Shown: piece after piece, positions 26,011 through 35,693 of the stretch
Numbering within the stretch: the stretch's first letter is position 1
How the letters are laid out: each line of letters starts with the position of its first letter
Assembly: GCF_051954575.1 (NCBI RefSeq)
Contig: NZ_JBQCHP010000179.1
Location: forward strand, 1-64,000
Length of the DNA stretch: 64,000 nucleotides
DNA from: Dyella_B sp035690825
GTDB lineage: Bacteria > Pseudomonadota > Gammaproteobacteria > Xanthomonadales > Rhodanobacteraceae
Reading direction: 5' to 3'
Notes under the pieces: model-generated
Databases searched by the model: none
The model's input: only the letters and a program-made list of their open reading frames with translations
Told to the model about the DNA's origin: nothing
Position numbers and translations under genes: made by a program

Positions 26011-26368
26011 CTATCAGTGGGTACGTGCGGTGCAGGAAATGTGAACCCCTGCGGTTAATGAGGCATTGCTGTCACGGCTTTGTCAATCTATCGGCTAAGC
26101 CGCTGATGGCTTTAGGTATTCGTCAACGGCAAGGCGCCGGGGGCGGGGCGCCGGCGGGCTGAGCCGTGCTTCGCACAAGGCTTTCCCACAGCACCAGCGG
26201 CATGGATGCCGATGCGTTTTTCCGCGCAAAGTGGCTCTCGACTCCCGGCCGGGTTGCTCCATGCTTGGAAAGGGCGTGTGACTTAAGGCATGCGCCTTGG
26301 TGCCTCGTGTTCGCGGAGCATGTGCGGCGCAGGATCAATCGTCATCAGGAAGAAAAAGGGGAGTTTTC
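26011..26368. other. Gene-free stretch, 358 bases
   Basis: Between the GGDEF-EAL gene and a divergent lipoprotein gene. Contains a very GC-rich run (GGCGCCGGGGGCGGGGCGCC, near 26131) but no credible gene, terminator or repeat. Confidence 0.35.
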
Positions 26369-26776
26369 ATGAACAAGGTGGTTGCGGCCATGGTGGCCGC
26401 GATGGTGTTGGCAGGTTGCGCAACCTCGCAGCAGAAAGTGGACCCGGCGACGGTCGCCTCGTTCAAGCCGGGCGTAACGACGATCACGCAGGTCGAATCC
26501 GCACTCGGCCAGCCATTCCAGGCAACGCGCATGCCGGACGGCAGCCAGCAGTTGCAGTACGTAAGCAAGTATCAGGAAGTGGCCGGCGACGGTACGCCGA
26601 CCACCGGCTCGCGCATTCCCAAGCGGGTGGAAAAAACGGTCTCCACGCTGCTGACCTTCGATCCGAGCGGGCATTTCGTCAGCGCATCGTCCAATTCCAA
26701 GAGCAAGGACAACCAGTGGCCGAGCGATCTCGGACATCTCAATGGCGGCGACGTGCAGCGCAACGGCGGCGGCTAG
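26369..26776 (+). CDS. Small outer-membrane-type lipoprotein (SmpA/BamE-like fold)
   Basis: 135-aa lipoprotein. Signal peptide MNKVVAAMVAAMVLAGCATS with lipobox LAGC puts the lipidated Cys at residue 17. The mature part, VASFKPGVTTITQVESALGQ followed by PFQATRMPDG, has the short helix-turn-strand pattern of SmpA/OmlA-type proteins that interact with other envelope proteins. The C-terminus is Ser/Asn/Gly-rich. ATG at 26369 has a strong AGGGGAG site six bases upstream; the longer frame is rejected. A different protein from the window's BamE at 41351-41830. Confidence 0.8.
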   Translation: MNKVVAAMVAAMVLAGCATSQQKVDPATVASFKPGVTTITQVESALGQPFQATRMPDGSQQLQYVSKYQEVAGDGTPTTGSRIPKRVEKTVSTLLTFDPSGHFVSASSNSKSKDNQWPSDLGHLNGGDVQRNGGG

Positions 26777-26780
26777 CCGG

Positions 26781-27176
26781 TCATTCCGCCACTAGCGTGC
26801 CTTGGTGATAGACGATCTTCCAGCCTTGCGCCGTATGCCGCCATAGCGTGGCGCGGCGCGTGATGCGCGCGCCTTGCCGCAAGGTATAGGTGAGCAGGTA
26901 ATTGTCCGCAGCGATTTCCCGGCAGTGGAAATCGCTGGTTTGCCAATCGTCTTCCACCGGGTGCCGGTACCGTTCTTCCAATACGTCGAGCACGTACTGG
27001 CGGCTGTAGCGGCGGCCGGATGCGCCGACTTCCCAGAAGTCCGGCTCGGTCATGGCCTCGAAATCGGTACGCGTGGTGCCGAGTTCTGGACGATGGAAGA
27101 TCGGTTCGCGGTCGCGAAGTTGTTCGAGAATGGGCAGCAGCCGGGCTTCGGTGATGAGTTTGGGTTCCATCGGCAT
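26781..27176 (-). CDS. DUF4440/SnoaL-like (NTF2 fold) protein
   Basis: About 131-aa soluble protein with the cone-shaped NTF2 fold: LLPILEQLRDREPIFHRPEL, then TEPDFWEVGASGRRYSRQYV and the terminal strand pair TRRATLWRHTAQGWKIVYHQ. Small members of this fold bind or convert diverse ligands, so no function is assigned. Start chosen at 27176 (MPMEPKLI); an ATG at 27203 would place the start inside the family A repeat. It converges on the lipoprotein gene with a 4-base gap. Confidence 0.75.
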   Translation of the reverse strand: MPMEPKLITEARLLPILEQLRDREPIFHRPELGTTRTDFEAMTEPDFWEVGASGRRYSRQYVLDVLEERYRHPVEDDWQTSDFHCREIAADNYLLTYTLRQGARITRRATLWRHTAQGWKIVYHQGTLVAE

Positions 27177-27203
27177 CTCGTAGGTCCGGAAAAACGGTCG
27201 CAT

Positions 27204-27275
27204 GTAGGTTGGGGTGCAAACCCTAACATCGCCATCTTCATGCGGCCCGATGTTGGGGTTCGCACCCCAACCTAC
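27204..27275. repeat. Family A palindromic repeat, complete
   Basis: Arms GTAGGTTGGGGTGCAAACCC and GGGTTCGCACCCCAACCTAC, about 28 bases apart, between the NTF2-fold gene and the aldo/keto reductase gene, which are on the same strand. Confidence 0.85.
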
Positions 27276-27302
27276 GAGAGTATTCGGTGTTCGGCGAAAA
27301 TC

Positions 27303-28328
<1,026 letters not shown>

Positions 28329-28535
28329 GCATGCATCCTCTGGTCGATGGGGAGGTAACCCATCTACCTTTGTTCGGTGGCGTTCCGATTGCAAGCGCGG
28401 GCAGGGCGGTTTGGAGGATCGAGCACGACCTTCGGATGATCGTGTGAAGGCCCTGGAAGCGAACGCACGCGAAAACAGCGCTATAGTTCGGCCCGCTGTG
28501 TGCTTATCCCTCACGGACAGACAACGGGAGCATTT

Positions 28536-28778
28536 ATGCCGACCCCATCCAACGCCGATGCCGACATCATCTGCAGCGCCTATGCGGACAAGATCAGGGC
28601 GCTGTACGACACCTTCTTCCTCAGCGTGGTGCAGACGCCGGAAAACCCCGGTCCCGCGAAGGATGCATTCGTAAGAGGTGTGATTCTTGCCCGCACCGTG
28701 CGGGACATGGCCATCAACGCCTTGCCCAGCGACGGCACGCCGCCGCCCAAACCGTTCGATACCATCACCAGGGCTTGA
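28536..28778 (+). CDS. Hypothetical protein, 80 aa
   Basis: Small soluble protein starting MPTPSNADADIICSAYADKI, with a GGGAG ribosome-binding site five bases before the ATG. Residues ~10-60 are likely two helices (KIRALYDTFFLSVVQTPEN and AFVRGVILARTVRDMAINAL); the end is Pro-rich. No recognised domain. Divergent to the aldo/keto reductase. The longer frame from 28500 lacks start support. Confidence 0.6.
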   Translation: MPTPSNADADIICSAYADKIRALYDTFFLSVVQTPENPGPAKDAFVRGVILARTVRDMAINALPSDGTPPPKPFDTITRA

Positions 28779-28918
28779 TCTCCACACGCCACCACGCGTG
28801 AAGGCCGTGATGGCTGGGACACACAAAGGCCAACGTTACCATCATGGCGATGTGATGCTGCGCACACACCACGTGCCTGGCTGACCGGTTCACCACCAAG
28901 CTACACCGCCATCACGAT

Positions 28919-29203
28919 GTGCCAACAGCCGCAACCCCAGAGTGGAGTCGACGCCGCCCTTCGCACCAGGTGGACTCCTTGCAACACTTCTATCTCCGCT
29001 ATCCGGGGCCACAAGCGCACGACTGTGTGCTCGTTTCGGACGGAAAGCTGCTGCGCTTTCCCTCGCGAACCGACGCGCTCACGTTCGCCTTGCGTTGTTG
29101 CTACGAGTACGGGGCGACGGAGGGCGAGCCGGTGATCAATATCGAGGGGAGCGATGGATTGTGGCGGTCGTTTGATTGTCGGTTGTTGCCGCTGGCGCAT
29201 TGA
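28919..29203 (+). CDS. Hypothetical protein, about 94 aa
   Basis: Possible small protein with a GTG start. Residues ~20-90 look like a compact alpha/beta unit: CVLVSDGKLLRFPSRTDALT and GEPVINIEGSDGLWRSFDCR, reminiscent of small DUF2188-like domains, but I do not assign a family. No clear ribosome-binding site, so the true start may lie further in. Coding status moderate: the frame is open and there is no better overlapping gene. Confidence 0.4.
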   Translation: MPTAATPEWSRRRPSHQVDSLQHFYLRYPGPQAHDCVLVSDGKLLRFPSRTDALTFALRCCYEYGATEGEPVINIEGSDGLWRSFDCRLLPLAH

Positions 29204-29309
29204 TCAATGCGGGGGGCGTGTGCCGTTTCGCACGACAGGTTTGGGCAACAGTCCGACGAGCTAAAGTGCCCCTGACTTAAGCGCGCATGTCGACGCTCGC
29301 GAGGATGCG

Positions 29310-29489
29310 TCCCCTCCCCTGTTTGCAGGGGAGGGCTAGGGTGGGGTGCGAGCGCAGCGAGCGGCAAAACTAAACACCGCCACAAGCTATCTATCACCAT
29401 GCATTTCTTGCCAACAAAAAACATGGCGAGATTCGGCTGCGTGCTAAAGCCCAAGCAACCCCACCCCGGCGCTCCCGCAGGGGAGGGGG
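29310..29489. repeat. Family C long palindromic repeat
   Basis: Starts CCCCTCCCCTGTTTGCAGGG, with GGCTAGGGTGGGGT mirrored by ACCCCACCCC, and ends GCAGGGGAGGGG. It fills most of the gap 29204-29559, where the partner toxin gene of the parD remnant would be expected. Confidence 0.7.
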
Positions 29490-29559
29490 CGATCATGGCA
29501 ACAGTGAGTTTATCGGCCTAAGTTGGTGCGGTTGGGTATGGCGGTTTATGCGTTTGTCT

Positions 29560-29816
29560 TCACTTCCCGGTTTTTGCGCTGGGCCGAGCAGTCGAGTGGA
29601 CACGCTTTCGCAAACCATTGAAGTAGCCTTCATCAGCCACTGACGCAGGTTTGGACTTGCACCTGTCAGCAACAAGTCTCGTAATTGCAAGCGTTCCTGA
29701 TCTCGACGAATCAGTTCACGCACATATTCACTGCTGGTGCCATAGCCGCGCTCGTTGACCTGATCATCAACGAACGCTTTCAAGCTTTCTGGCAAGGAAA
29801 TAATCATCGTGCTCAT
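29560..29816 (-). pseudogene. parD: Frameshifted parD-type antitoxin remnant
   Basis: The N-terminal 50 residues are a typical ParD ribbon-helix-helix antitoxin: MSTMIISLPESLKAFVDDQV and SSEYVRELIRRDQERLQLRD. At about 29665 the frame slips. The other frame continues with the expected toxin-binding tail, KPASVADEGYFNGLRKRVHS, and stops at 29560-29562; the unshifted frame instead reads on as junk to 29493. A one-base deletion explains this. No ParE toxin gene follows; a family C repeat is there instead. So this is an orphaned, probably dead module, unless frameshifting restores the product. Confidence 0.75.
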
Positions 29817-29922
29817 AAACGCAAGCTAGGCCGTTTTGGCAAATTTGGGCAAGGCGAAGCGAACTAAGCCGGTGACGCCCGGTGCACGCACCATTGACCG
29901 TCGTTGCCGATACTCGACCACG

Positions 29923-30981
29923 ATGACCAAGCGCAGCAGCCCCGACCCCATTTTGCGCAAAGAGATACGGTCCGTCGGCCTGGTATACGTCAGCGACCTG
30001 CAGCCCGGCCTGACGCGTATGCGCCGGGGCAAGGGCTTTGTCTACTACAACCATGCCGGGCGGCGCGTTACGCATCCGCGAGAGCTGGCGCGCATACGCA
30101 AGCTGGCGATACCGCCCGCCTATACCAAGGTGTGGATCTGCACTCACCCACGCGGCCATCTGCAAGCCTGTGGGCGCGATGCGCGAGGCCGCAAGCAATA
30201 CCGTTATCACCCGGATTGGCGACGCCTGCGCGATCACGGCAAGTTCGATCGACTGGTTGCTTTCGGCAAGGCGCTTCCCGGGTTGCGCCGGCGCGTTCGT
30301 CGCGACCTGGCCTTGCCGGGGTTGCCGTGCGACAAGGTATTGGCGTTGGTGGTGCGCCTGTTGGACGAAACCTTGATCCGCGTCGGCAACGAAACCTATG
30401 CGCGCGAAAATCAAAGCTATGGCCTGACCACGCTGCGCTCCAAGCATCTGCGTCAGGAACGCGGGCGTTTGCATTTTGTGTTCAAGGGCAAGAGCGGCAA
30501 GCGGCGCGATGTGTTGCTCGACGACAAGCGCTTGATACGGATCATTCGACGCATGCAGCAACAGCCGGGACAGCAGCTTTTTCAATATCTCGACGATGAA
30601 GGCAAACGCCGCGGCATCGATTCGACGATGGTGAACCGTTACCTATGCGAGGCCACCGGCAACGGCGAACAGCACGAGTTCAGCGCAAAGGATTTCCGCA
30701 CCTGGGGCGGTACGGTGATTGCGGCAGGCATTTTGTGCCGCACGCCGCTGCCTGAAAAGGGCGGTGAAAAGGCGCGGCGTGCCGTGTTGGCCGATGCGAT
30801 CAAGCAAGTGGCGGAACGGCTGGGCAATACGCCGGCGGTTTGCAAGGCCTCGTATATCGCGCCGCCATTGCTCGATGCTTGGCTGGACGGAAGCCTCAGC
30901 CGATACGTGCCTGCATCTGCGGCCGCGCATCGGCGGCAGTTGGAGCACGCGACATTACGCTTCCTGAAAAAGCACATATAG
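29923..30981 (+). CDS. DNA topoisomerase IB (bacterial, poxvirus-like)
   Basis: Type IB topoisomerase that relaxes supercoils through a 3'-phosphotyrosine intermediate. About 352 aa from the ATG at 29923; the frame extends to a TTG at 29836 without better support. The N-terminal domain includes VSDLQPGLTRMRRGKGFVYY and IPPAYTKVWICTHPRGHLQA. The catalytic domain has IRVGNETYARENQSYGLTTL (Arg), FKGKSGKRRDVLLDD (Lys), the segment EFSAKDFRTWGGTVIAA (Arg-Thr-Trp-Gly) and the nucleophile Tyr in VCKASYIAPPLLD. All catalytic residues are present, so it should be active. A stand-alone accessory gene. Confidence 0.93.
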   Translation: MTKRSSPDPILRKEIRSVGLVYVSDLQPGLTRMRRGKGFVYYNHAGRRVTHPRELARIRKLAIPPAYTKVWICTHPRGHLQACGRDARGRKQYRYHPDWRRLRDHGKFDRLVAFGKALPGLRRRVRRDLALPGLPCDKVLALVVRLLDETLIRVGNETYARENQSYGLTTLRSKHLRQERGRLHFVFKGKSGKRRDVLLDDKRLIRIIRRMQQQPGQQLFQYLDDEGKRRGIDSTMVNRYLCEATGNGEQHEFSAKDFRTWGGTVIAAGILCRTPLPEKGGEKARRAVLADAIKQVAERLGNTPAVCKASYIAPPLLDAWLDGSLSRYVPASAAAHRRQLEHATLRFLKKHI

Positions 30982-31137
30982 CTGTCCAGCAGACGATGAG
31001 ACATCCGCTGACGCGTGACACACGGTGTCAGTCATGAGACGCGCAGCTTGCGCTAGCGGCCGAGCTCGACAGGCTGCGCAAATCCTTGACGAACGCGACC
31101 CTAACATCCCGCGCGCAGGGGTCAGGGAGGATTCGCT

Positions 31138-32964
31138 ATGAAATGCTTATCGCCTAAAAGCCGCGCTGTTGCGGCCTGTTTGCTCGCCCCCGTCTCCTTC
31201 GCATTGATTTTCCAAACGGCACAGGCTCAGTCGCAGATTGGCGCGACAGGTCCGGTGTCAACAGCACCATCGACGGTGCCGGTGCCTGCCGGTAAACCGT
31301 GCGAGGTGGATCTGCTGACCATCGCAAACGGCAGCATTTTTGAAGAATATCCAACAGGGTCGACTGAAGGGGATGCCAACTTCGCCTATGCCCCACCTGC
31401 CAACTGTCCGGGACCGTGGGCCAAGGTGGTATTGAAGGTATCTGTCCAGGAACAGACTTCCGGCACAGATTCGACCCGGGCTTCCATCCGCCTGGGGGAT
31501 GTGCAGATCTATGCCGGCACGATGTCGAACCTACCGCCGCCTGGACCCGCCGATTTTCCTTTCTGGGAAGTCGAGCGCGATGTCACCGATTTTTCTTCGC
31601 TCTTCACTACCGCGCAAAATGGTGTAGCCAGCCTTGTTGCGGACCAGAGTTACTGGCAAAACTATCAGGGCATCAACACCATCAACATGTGGGCAGAGTT
31701 GCTGTTTTATCCTGCCTCCAGCGCAAGCCCGGCGCAGAAAACGCCCGATGCCGTGGTTGGCCTACCTTCGGGCACCAATACGCTCACGCTTCCCCACAAT
31801 ATCGTTCGCGCCTACCTGGATATCTACAATCAGGAGCCGTGGTGGTTCACCTGCGTTCCCGATCAGGAGTTCAATCAGAAAAAACGCCCCTTCGCGAGCG
31901 ACCTCGCCATCGGCGGCGCTTACAAGTTTGATCACGTGCCAGACGAAGGCTGCGGCGGCGGCAGCCTTGCGGAAATCGGCGTAAGCATCGACGGCACGCC
32001 CGCCGGCGTCGCCCCGGTTTTTCCACTGCTGTCACCGATCGACAACTTCGCATTCCTCAATGCGCTCAACGCACCGATCCAGCCGTCGCAGCTGCTCAAC
32101 TATGCCCCATATCGGGTGGACCTGACGCCGTTTGCAGCGGTTCTCAATCAATCGGGACCGCATACGGTTGCGCTTAGTCGCCCTGACGCCGCCAATCTTT
32201 TGGTTTACGAGGACCAGGGATCCAGCCAGGTCAGCGGCGCGGTGCTACTCAATACGCTGGCAAGCTCCAACGGTTCTCCAACAATCACCGATACCCTCCA
32301 ACCTACCGGTGACAGTCTTTCAGGCCAGGTAACCACCAGCCTGGATCGCGGCTTCGTCATCACCGGCTATGTCAACACGTCGAAGGGCCGCGTGGATGCC
32401 AGCGTGGAACAGACCAGCCATTTCCAGAATACGCAGGATTTCTATCTCGATGGACTCACCTTCCCGAACTACCGGGAATATCGTCAGCATCTGCGCCTGG
32501 CTAGCCAGACCCTGCAGCATAGCCAGCGGATCAGGGCAGGGGTGGTGTTGAGCGATGACCTGGTCACGGCGTCGTATCCGCTGGATCTGCGTTACGACAT
32601 GACCGGGCATGTGCTCAATCACGAAGCCTACCCGCTGCAAGGAACGGTCAGCGCAACCCAGCAGCGCAATCTGGATGCGGTACATCTGAAGCACGACGCT
32701 GCTCTCTACGCCAGTCAGGTGCGCGACAACTTCGTTTCCACCAACACCTACAACACGGTGACGGGCAAGCACAGCAACTGGCAAAGTCAGGCCGATTATC
32801 AATTCATCGACAACCTGGGCAGTTGCTACCAGTCGGCACTTACCGCACTCAACGGTGTAGTGGCTACCGAAGCCACTGGTGTGGGATGTCCGAATGGGCA
32901 GAACGCTGTGCTCTGGTTTGCGCATCCGGATGGTTCGCCCGATGGTTTGGGTTGGGCGCATTGA
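31138..32964 (+). CDS. Secreted peptide-N4-asparagine amidase A (PNGase A)-like protein
   Basis: 608-aa exported protein resembling plant/fungal PNGase A, which releases N-glycans from glycopeptides. A signal peptide ends at about residue 31 (FQTAQAQ). Family-like segments: GPWAKVVLKVSVQEQTSGTD, SIRLGDVQIYAGTMS, FPFWEVERDVTDFSSLF and INMWAELLFY, then LPHNIVRAYLDIYN and LNYAPYRVDLTPFAAVLNQS. The C-terminal half (from ~residue 400) is beta-rich and specific to bacterial versions. GGGAGG lies upstream of the ATG. It stands alone. The role could be scavenging host or plant glycoprotein; catalytic residues were not verified. Confidence 0.75.
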   Translation: MKCLSPKSRAVAACLLAPVSFALIFQTAQAQSQIGATGPVSTAPSTVPVPAGKPCEVDLLTIANGSIFEEYPTGSTEGDANFAYAPPANCPGPWAKVVLKVSVQEQTSGTDSTRASIRLGDVQIYAGTMSNLPPPGPADFPFWEVERDVTDFSSLFTTAQNGVASLVADQSYWQNYQGINTINMWAELLFYPASSASPAQKTPDAVVGLPSGTNTLTLPHNIVRAYLDIYNQEPWWFTCVPDQEFNQKKRPFASDLAIGGAYKFDHVPDEGCGGGSLAEIGVSIDGTPAGVAPVFPLLSPIDNFAFLNALNAPIQPSQLLNYAPYRVDLTPFAAVLNQSGPHTVALSRPDAANLLVYEDQGSSQVSGAVLLNTLASSNGSPTITDTLQPTGDSLSGQVTTSLDRGFVITGYVNTSKGRVDASVEQTSHFQNTQDFYLDGLTFPNYREYRQHLRLASQTLQHSQRIRAGVVLSDDLVTASYPLDLRYDMTGHVLNHEAYPLQGTVSATQQRNLDAVHLKHDAALYASQVRDNFVSTNTYNTVTGKHSNWQSQADYQFIDNLGSCYQSALTALNGVVATEATGVGCPNGQNAVLWFAHPDGSPDGLGWAH

Positions 32965-33030
32965 TACGTTGATGACTCGTCCAGGGCGCCCGGTCGTGCG
33001 CCCTGGATTTGCGTGGCAATCGATCGTTTT

Positions 33031-33768
33031 CTAAGAATCACCAAGTGGCGGAACGGCTTTTTTCTGGCCAGATTCCCATGACGCAAGCTCCGCGTCGTCA
33101 TGCAGAATGCTCGCCAGGAACGTATTCATTTCCAGGAACTCCGGTCTTTCATCCGGCTGTACCAGGTGATGGAACGACTTGCGGACCAGATCGTCGAACG
33201 GGTAGGCGAACACCACTTCCTCGCCAGCATTCCGGCCCCGCCGGACACGATCCTCGCATGCAGTCATCGAGCATGAGCGATGCGTGCGGCAGTTGACGGG
33301 GCGCGCCGTGTAGAGCGTGCACAGGCCTTGTTCGTCCAACAGGCCACATTGCGAACCCGGTCCGGATGTTCCGAGTGAAGGAAGTCGGTGGGCGATCTTT
33401 GCCTTTTCAGTCTCGGTGAGTGCGAGCAATTCCCTAGCAACGACGGTTGCTTCTTGCGCGCTGAGAACGATGCGCATATGCGTACAACACATGGCGCATC
33501 CGCCATCATCCGGGCATGCCGGCTTGGGATAGCGATGGCTGCCTAGCTCATCCTTGACGATGGTATCGGCGAGGTTGAGTAGGGCAGGGATCTGCTTGGG
33601 AAGATTATTGTTGTCTTCGCCGGCATCAATGGCGAAGCGTGCAACGATCTCGTGCGAGCGCTCTTCAAGCAGTGGCCGGTATCGACGCATACCCTCCTCG
33701 GATGCGCATCGCTCCTCGAGTACGGCGTTGACGATTTTTGCTGCGAGTTCACGCGACGGTTCTTTCAT
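33031..33768 (-). CDS. YkgJ-family cysteine cluster protein
   Basis: 245-aa cytosolic protein with the zinc/iron-chelating YkgJ domain. Cysteines appear in the expected order: CPDDGGCAMCCTHMRIVLS, QCGLLDEQGLCTLYTARPVN and CRTHRSCSMTACED. The N-terminal ~80 residues are helical and not conserved in the family. Members probably bind a metal or FeS cluster; their function is largely unknown. Convergent with the PNGase A-like gene. A 875-base gene-poor stretch follows upstream. Confidence 0.82.
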   Translation of the reverse strand: MKEPSRELAAKIVNAVLEERCASEEGMRRYRPLLEERSHEIVARFAIDAGEDNNNLPKQIPALLNLADTIVKDELGSHRYPKPACPDDGGCAMCCTHMRIVLSAQEATVVARELLALTETEKAKIAHRLPSLGTSGPGSQCGLLDEQGLCTLYTARPVNCRTHRSCSMTACEDRVRRGRNAGEEVVFAYPFDDLVRKSFHHLVQPDERPEFLEMNTFLASILHDDAELASWESGQKKAVPPLGDS

Positions 33769-34118
33769 ATGCGATGGATAGCCGATATCTGTCTTCTATT
33801 TTTACATTCGTGGCGGATTATGGAAATTGCGGCAGCCAGGGGGGCTTTCCCGATGCAAGCATACGGTCTGCGCAATAATGGTGGCGATACGGTTATGTCC
33901 CCTTAGTCATTGATGCCAGGCGGACACCAATGGGCGCACAATATGAACCCACGGGTGCCTGCACTGCAGGTGTGAAGGTCCGCATCACTCGCCAGCGTAC
34001 GGCCGGAAGATTCGCCCGGCCCAGTGATACGGACATAGCAGCCGGGGTAACGCCCGGTCACCCGTGCCAGGCAAAGGTTTTGCGAGCAATACCCACCTCG
34101 TTGTTATCACGCACATCA
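33769..34118. other. Gene-free stretch
   Basis: First part of a gene-poor 875-base region between the ykgJ-like gene and the nucleotidyltransferase gene. It is less GC-rich near 33785-33830. No credible gene or hairpin was seen here; the remainder is the composite repeat and a protease-like remnant. Confidence 0.35.
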
Positions 34119-34382
34119 AGGATGGATCCTGACATATCCCCACGTTTTGCTGCGTGCTTTTTTCCTCAGCAAGGACGCAGCTTCACGCTGGCGTATTGCA
34201 AAAAAAGAAACACATCGTCATTCCGGCGAAGGCCGGAATCCATGCTTCGTGCTGGCGATGGATTCCGGCCTTCGCCGGAATGACGGTGCGGTAATAGGAA
34301 AAGTTAGGTGCGGGACGGATAATCTGCTGATTTCGCTCAACATGTCGAACGAACACATGGGGATCTCAGGGATGGATCCCTT
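34119..34382. repeat. Nested composite palindrome with family B core
   Basis: Outer imperfect arms GGATGGATCCTGACATATCC (34120) and the mirrored CACATGGGGATCTCAGGG (from 34354) enclose a complete family B palindrome at 34216-34285. The ATATCCCCACGTTTT module matches those in the composites at 22672-23030 and 44992-45192, but the family A outer arms are missing. Confidence 0.65.
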
Positions 34383-34399
34383 CGAAAATCGCGGATCGG

Positions 34400-34560
34400 T
34401 TGACACTCTCGTTGGTCTTTGCCGTATTGCCCGCATATGCCGCCATTACCCGCCATGATGTAGCCGCTGCCCGCTACCGTGTTTCTCCGCAGGCACTTCC
34501 CGCTCTGGCTGATCTGCCTTTTGAAGGCCAGAGCATCTTGATCACTCCGCGCTGTCTGAG
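34400..34560 (+). pseudogene. Remnant of a secreted trypsin-like protease (5' fragment)
   Basis: A frame starting near 34400 encodes a signal-like segment (LSLVFAVLPAYA) and then ITRHDVAAARYRVSPQALPA followed by LADLPFEGQSILITPR, which resembles the start of secreted serine proteases in this group, where an AAH catalytic-His motif should follow. Here the similarity stops and the frame runs into unrelated sequence. Read as a truncated leftover; recognition is from memory of the family pattern and is weak. Confidence 0.35.
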
Positions 34561-34643
34561 CGGGGCGCTACGATCAATTACGACGTCGATGACCTTGTCG
34601 ACGACATCAATAGTGATCATTGAAACGCTCCGGACGCCATGCG

Positions 34644-35444
34644 CTACTTTGTGGCACTGATGCTTTCGTCGAGATAGCTAACAAGAGCCTCCGGCATCCC
34701 GCGCACCATTTCGCGGGGAACGTCATCGCTCCGCAGATCAACATACATGTCGATCGCCGCCAGCAGTGCAGCGCGTACCGACATGGCGTCATGCGTTGCC
34801 ACCGTACGCGCCAATGTTCGGCTTGCCTCATCGCTCAGCAGTTCCATCCGCCGCACACCGCGCTGCGGCCGGCCCATCCGCCTATGCAACATCGGACCAA
34901 GCACTTGTTCGCGAAAGAAGGCCAGAATCCCGAGGGCCTCGAACAACTCGCCGCGCATAAGCTTGGTGGCCCCATAGTGAAGCCACACCCAGGCCCGTTG
35001 CTCAAACCATTCCGGCGCGAGGTTTGGCCATGCGATAGCGGCAGCATCAAGCCGTGCCTGGATGTGTTCGGGATCGCGTGCGAATAGCACGGCCGGGCGT
35101 TCGATAAGACTGCCCATGTCCGCCGACCTCACGAACTTCAGATCGACATGGATCAGGGATGGCCCATACAGGCAGATCAGCAACCTGGGCTCACCGACGT
35201 GCTCCCCGGTGAAAGCCGCCAGCAAGTCGCCTACTCGCTGAGCGAAATCATGCCGTGATGCCATGACTTCCGAGTATTTGTCGTCTTCGACGACGACCAC
35301 AAAGTCCAGGTCGGAGTGCTGATCAAAGCCACCGTGGATATACGAGCCGCCGGCCAGCAGGGCATTAAGTCGCGTGTCTCGTACAACCTCGGCGCGAACT
35401 CTTTTCAGAAAATCGGTATGCAATGGAGGGATTGTGCTGGGCAT
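34644..35444 (-). CDS. Nucleotidyltransferase-domain protein (aminoglycoside adenylyltransferase-like)
   Basis: 266-aa soluble protein of the polymerase-beta nucleotidyltransferase superfamily. The active-site pattern is LAGGSYIHGGFDQHSDLDFV (Gly-Gly-Ser and DxD, residues ~31-50), with a third carboxylate probably in HVDLKFV. The C-terminal half is helical. ATG at 35444 has GGAGAAACGAAA upstream, a good ribosome-binding site; the longer frame is unsupported. The size fits stand-alone transferases related to LinB/AadA or unknown-substrate types; resistance function is not implied. Confidence 0.82.
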   Translation of the reverse strand: MPSTIPPLHTDFLKRVRAEVVRDTRLNALLAGGSYIHGGFDQHSDLDFVVVVEDDKYSEVMASRHDFAQRVGDLLAAFTGEHVGEPRLLICLYGPSLIHVDLKFVRSADMGSLIERPAVLFARDPEHIQARLDAAAIAWPNLAPEWFEQRAWVWLHYGATKLMRGELFEALGILAFFREQVLGPMLHRRMGRPQRGVRRMELLSDEASRTLARTVATHDAMSVRAALLAAIDMYVDLRSDDVPREMVRGMPEALVSYLDESISATK

Positions 35445-35693
35445 TTTCGTTTCTCCAAGCCAGCAGCTCAGGTTACGAGAACAGGAAACGGGCGCACAAG
35501 GCCCAGGGGGATGCAAGCATGTGCTCATCCAGGTCGGCGGGTGCGATCCGATCTCGCACGCGCCCGGCCATCCGTGGCCCAGGTATCAGGGGCGACCATT
35601 GACGCCTGGGCAGCTTGTCGCGATGCTCTGGCAAACAGGGGCGGCGCGAGCACCCCGGCGGAAACCAGTCAGGTTCCGGAAAAAGGGGCAACG

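Noticed and set aside
28329..28826. 166-codon upstream extension of the aldo/keto reductase frame
   Set aside because: It overlaps the divergent small gene; the internal ATG at 28328 has a good ribosome-binding site and begins the conserved domain.
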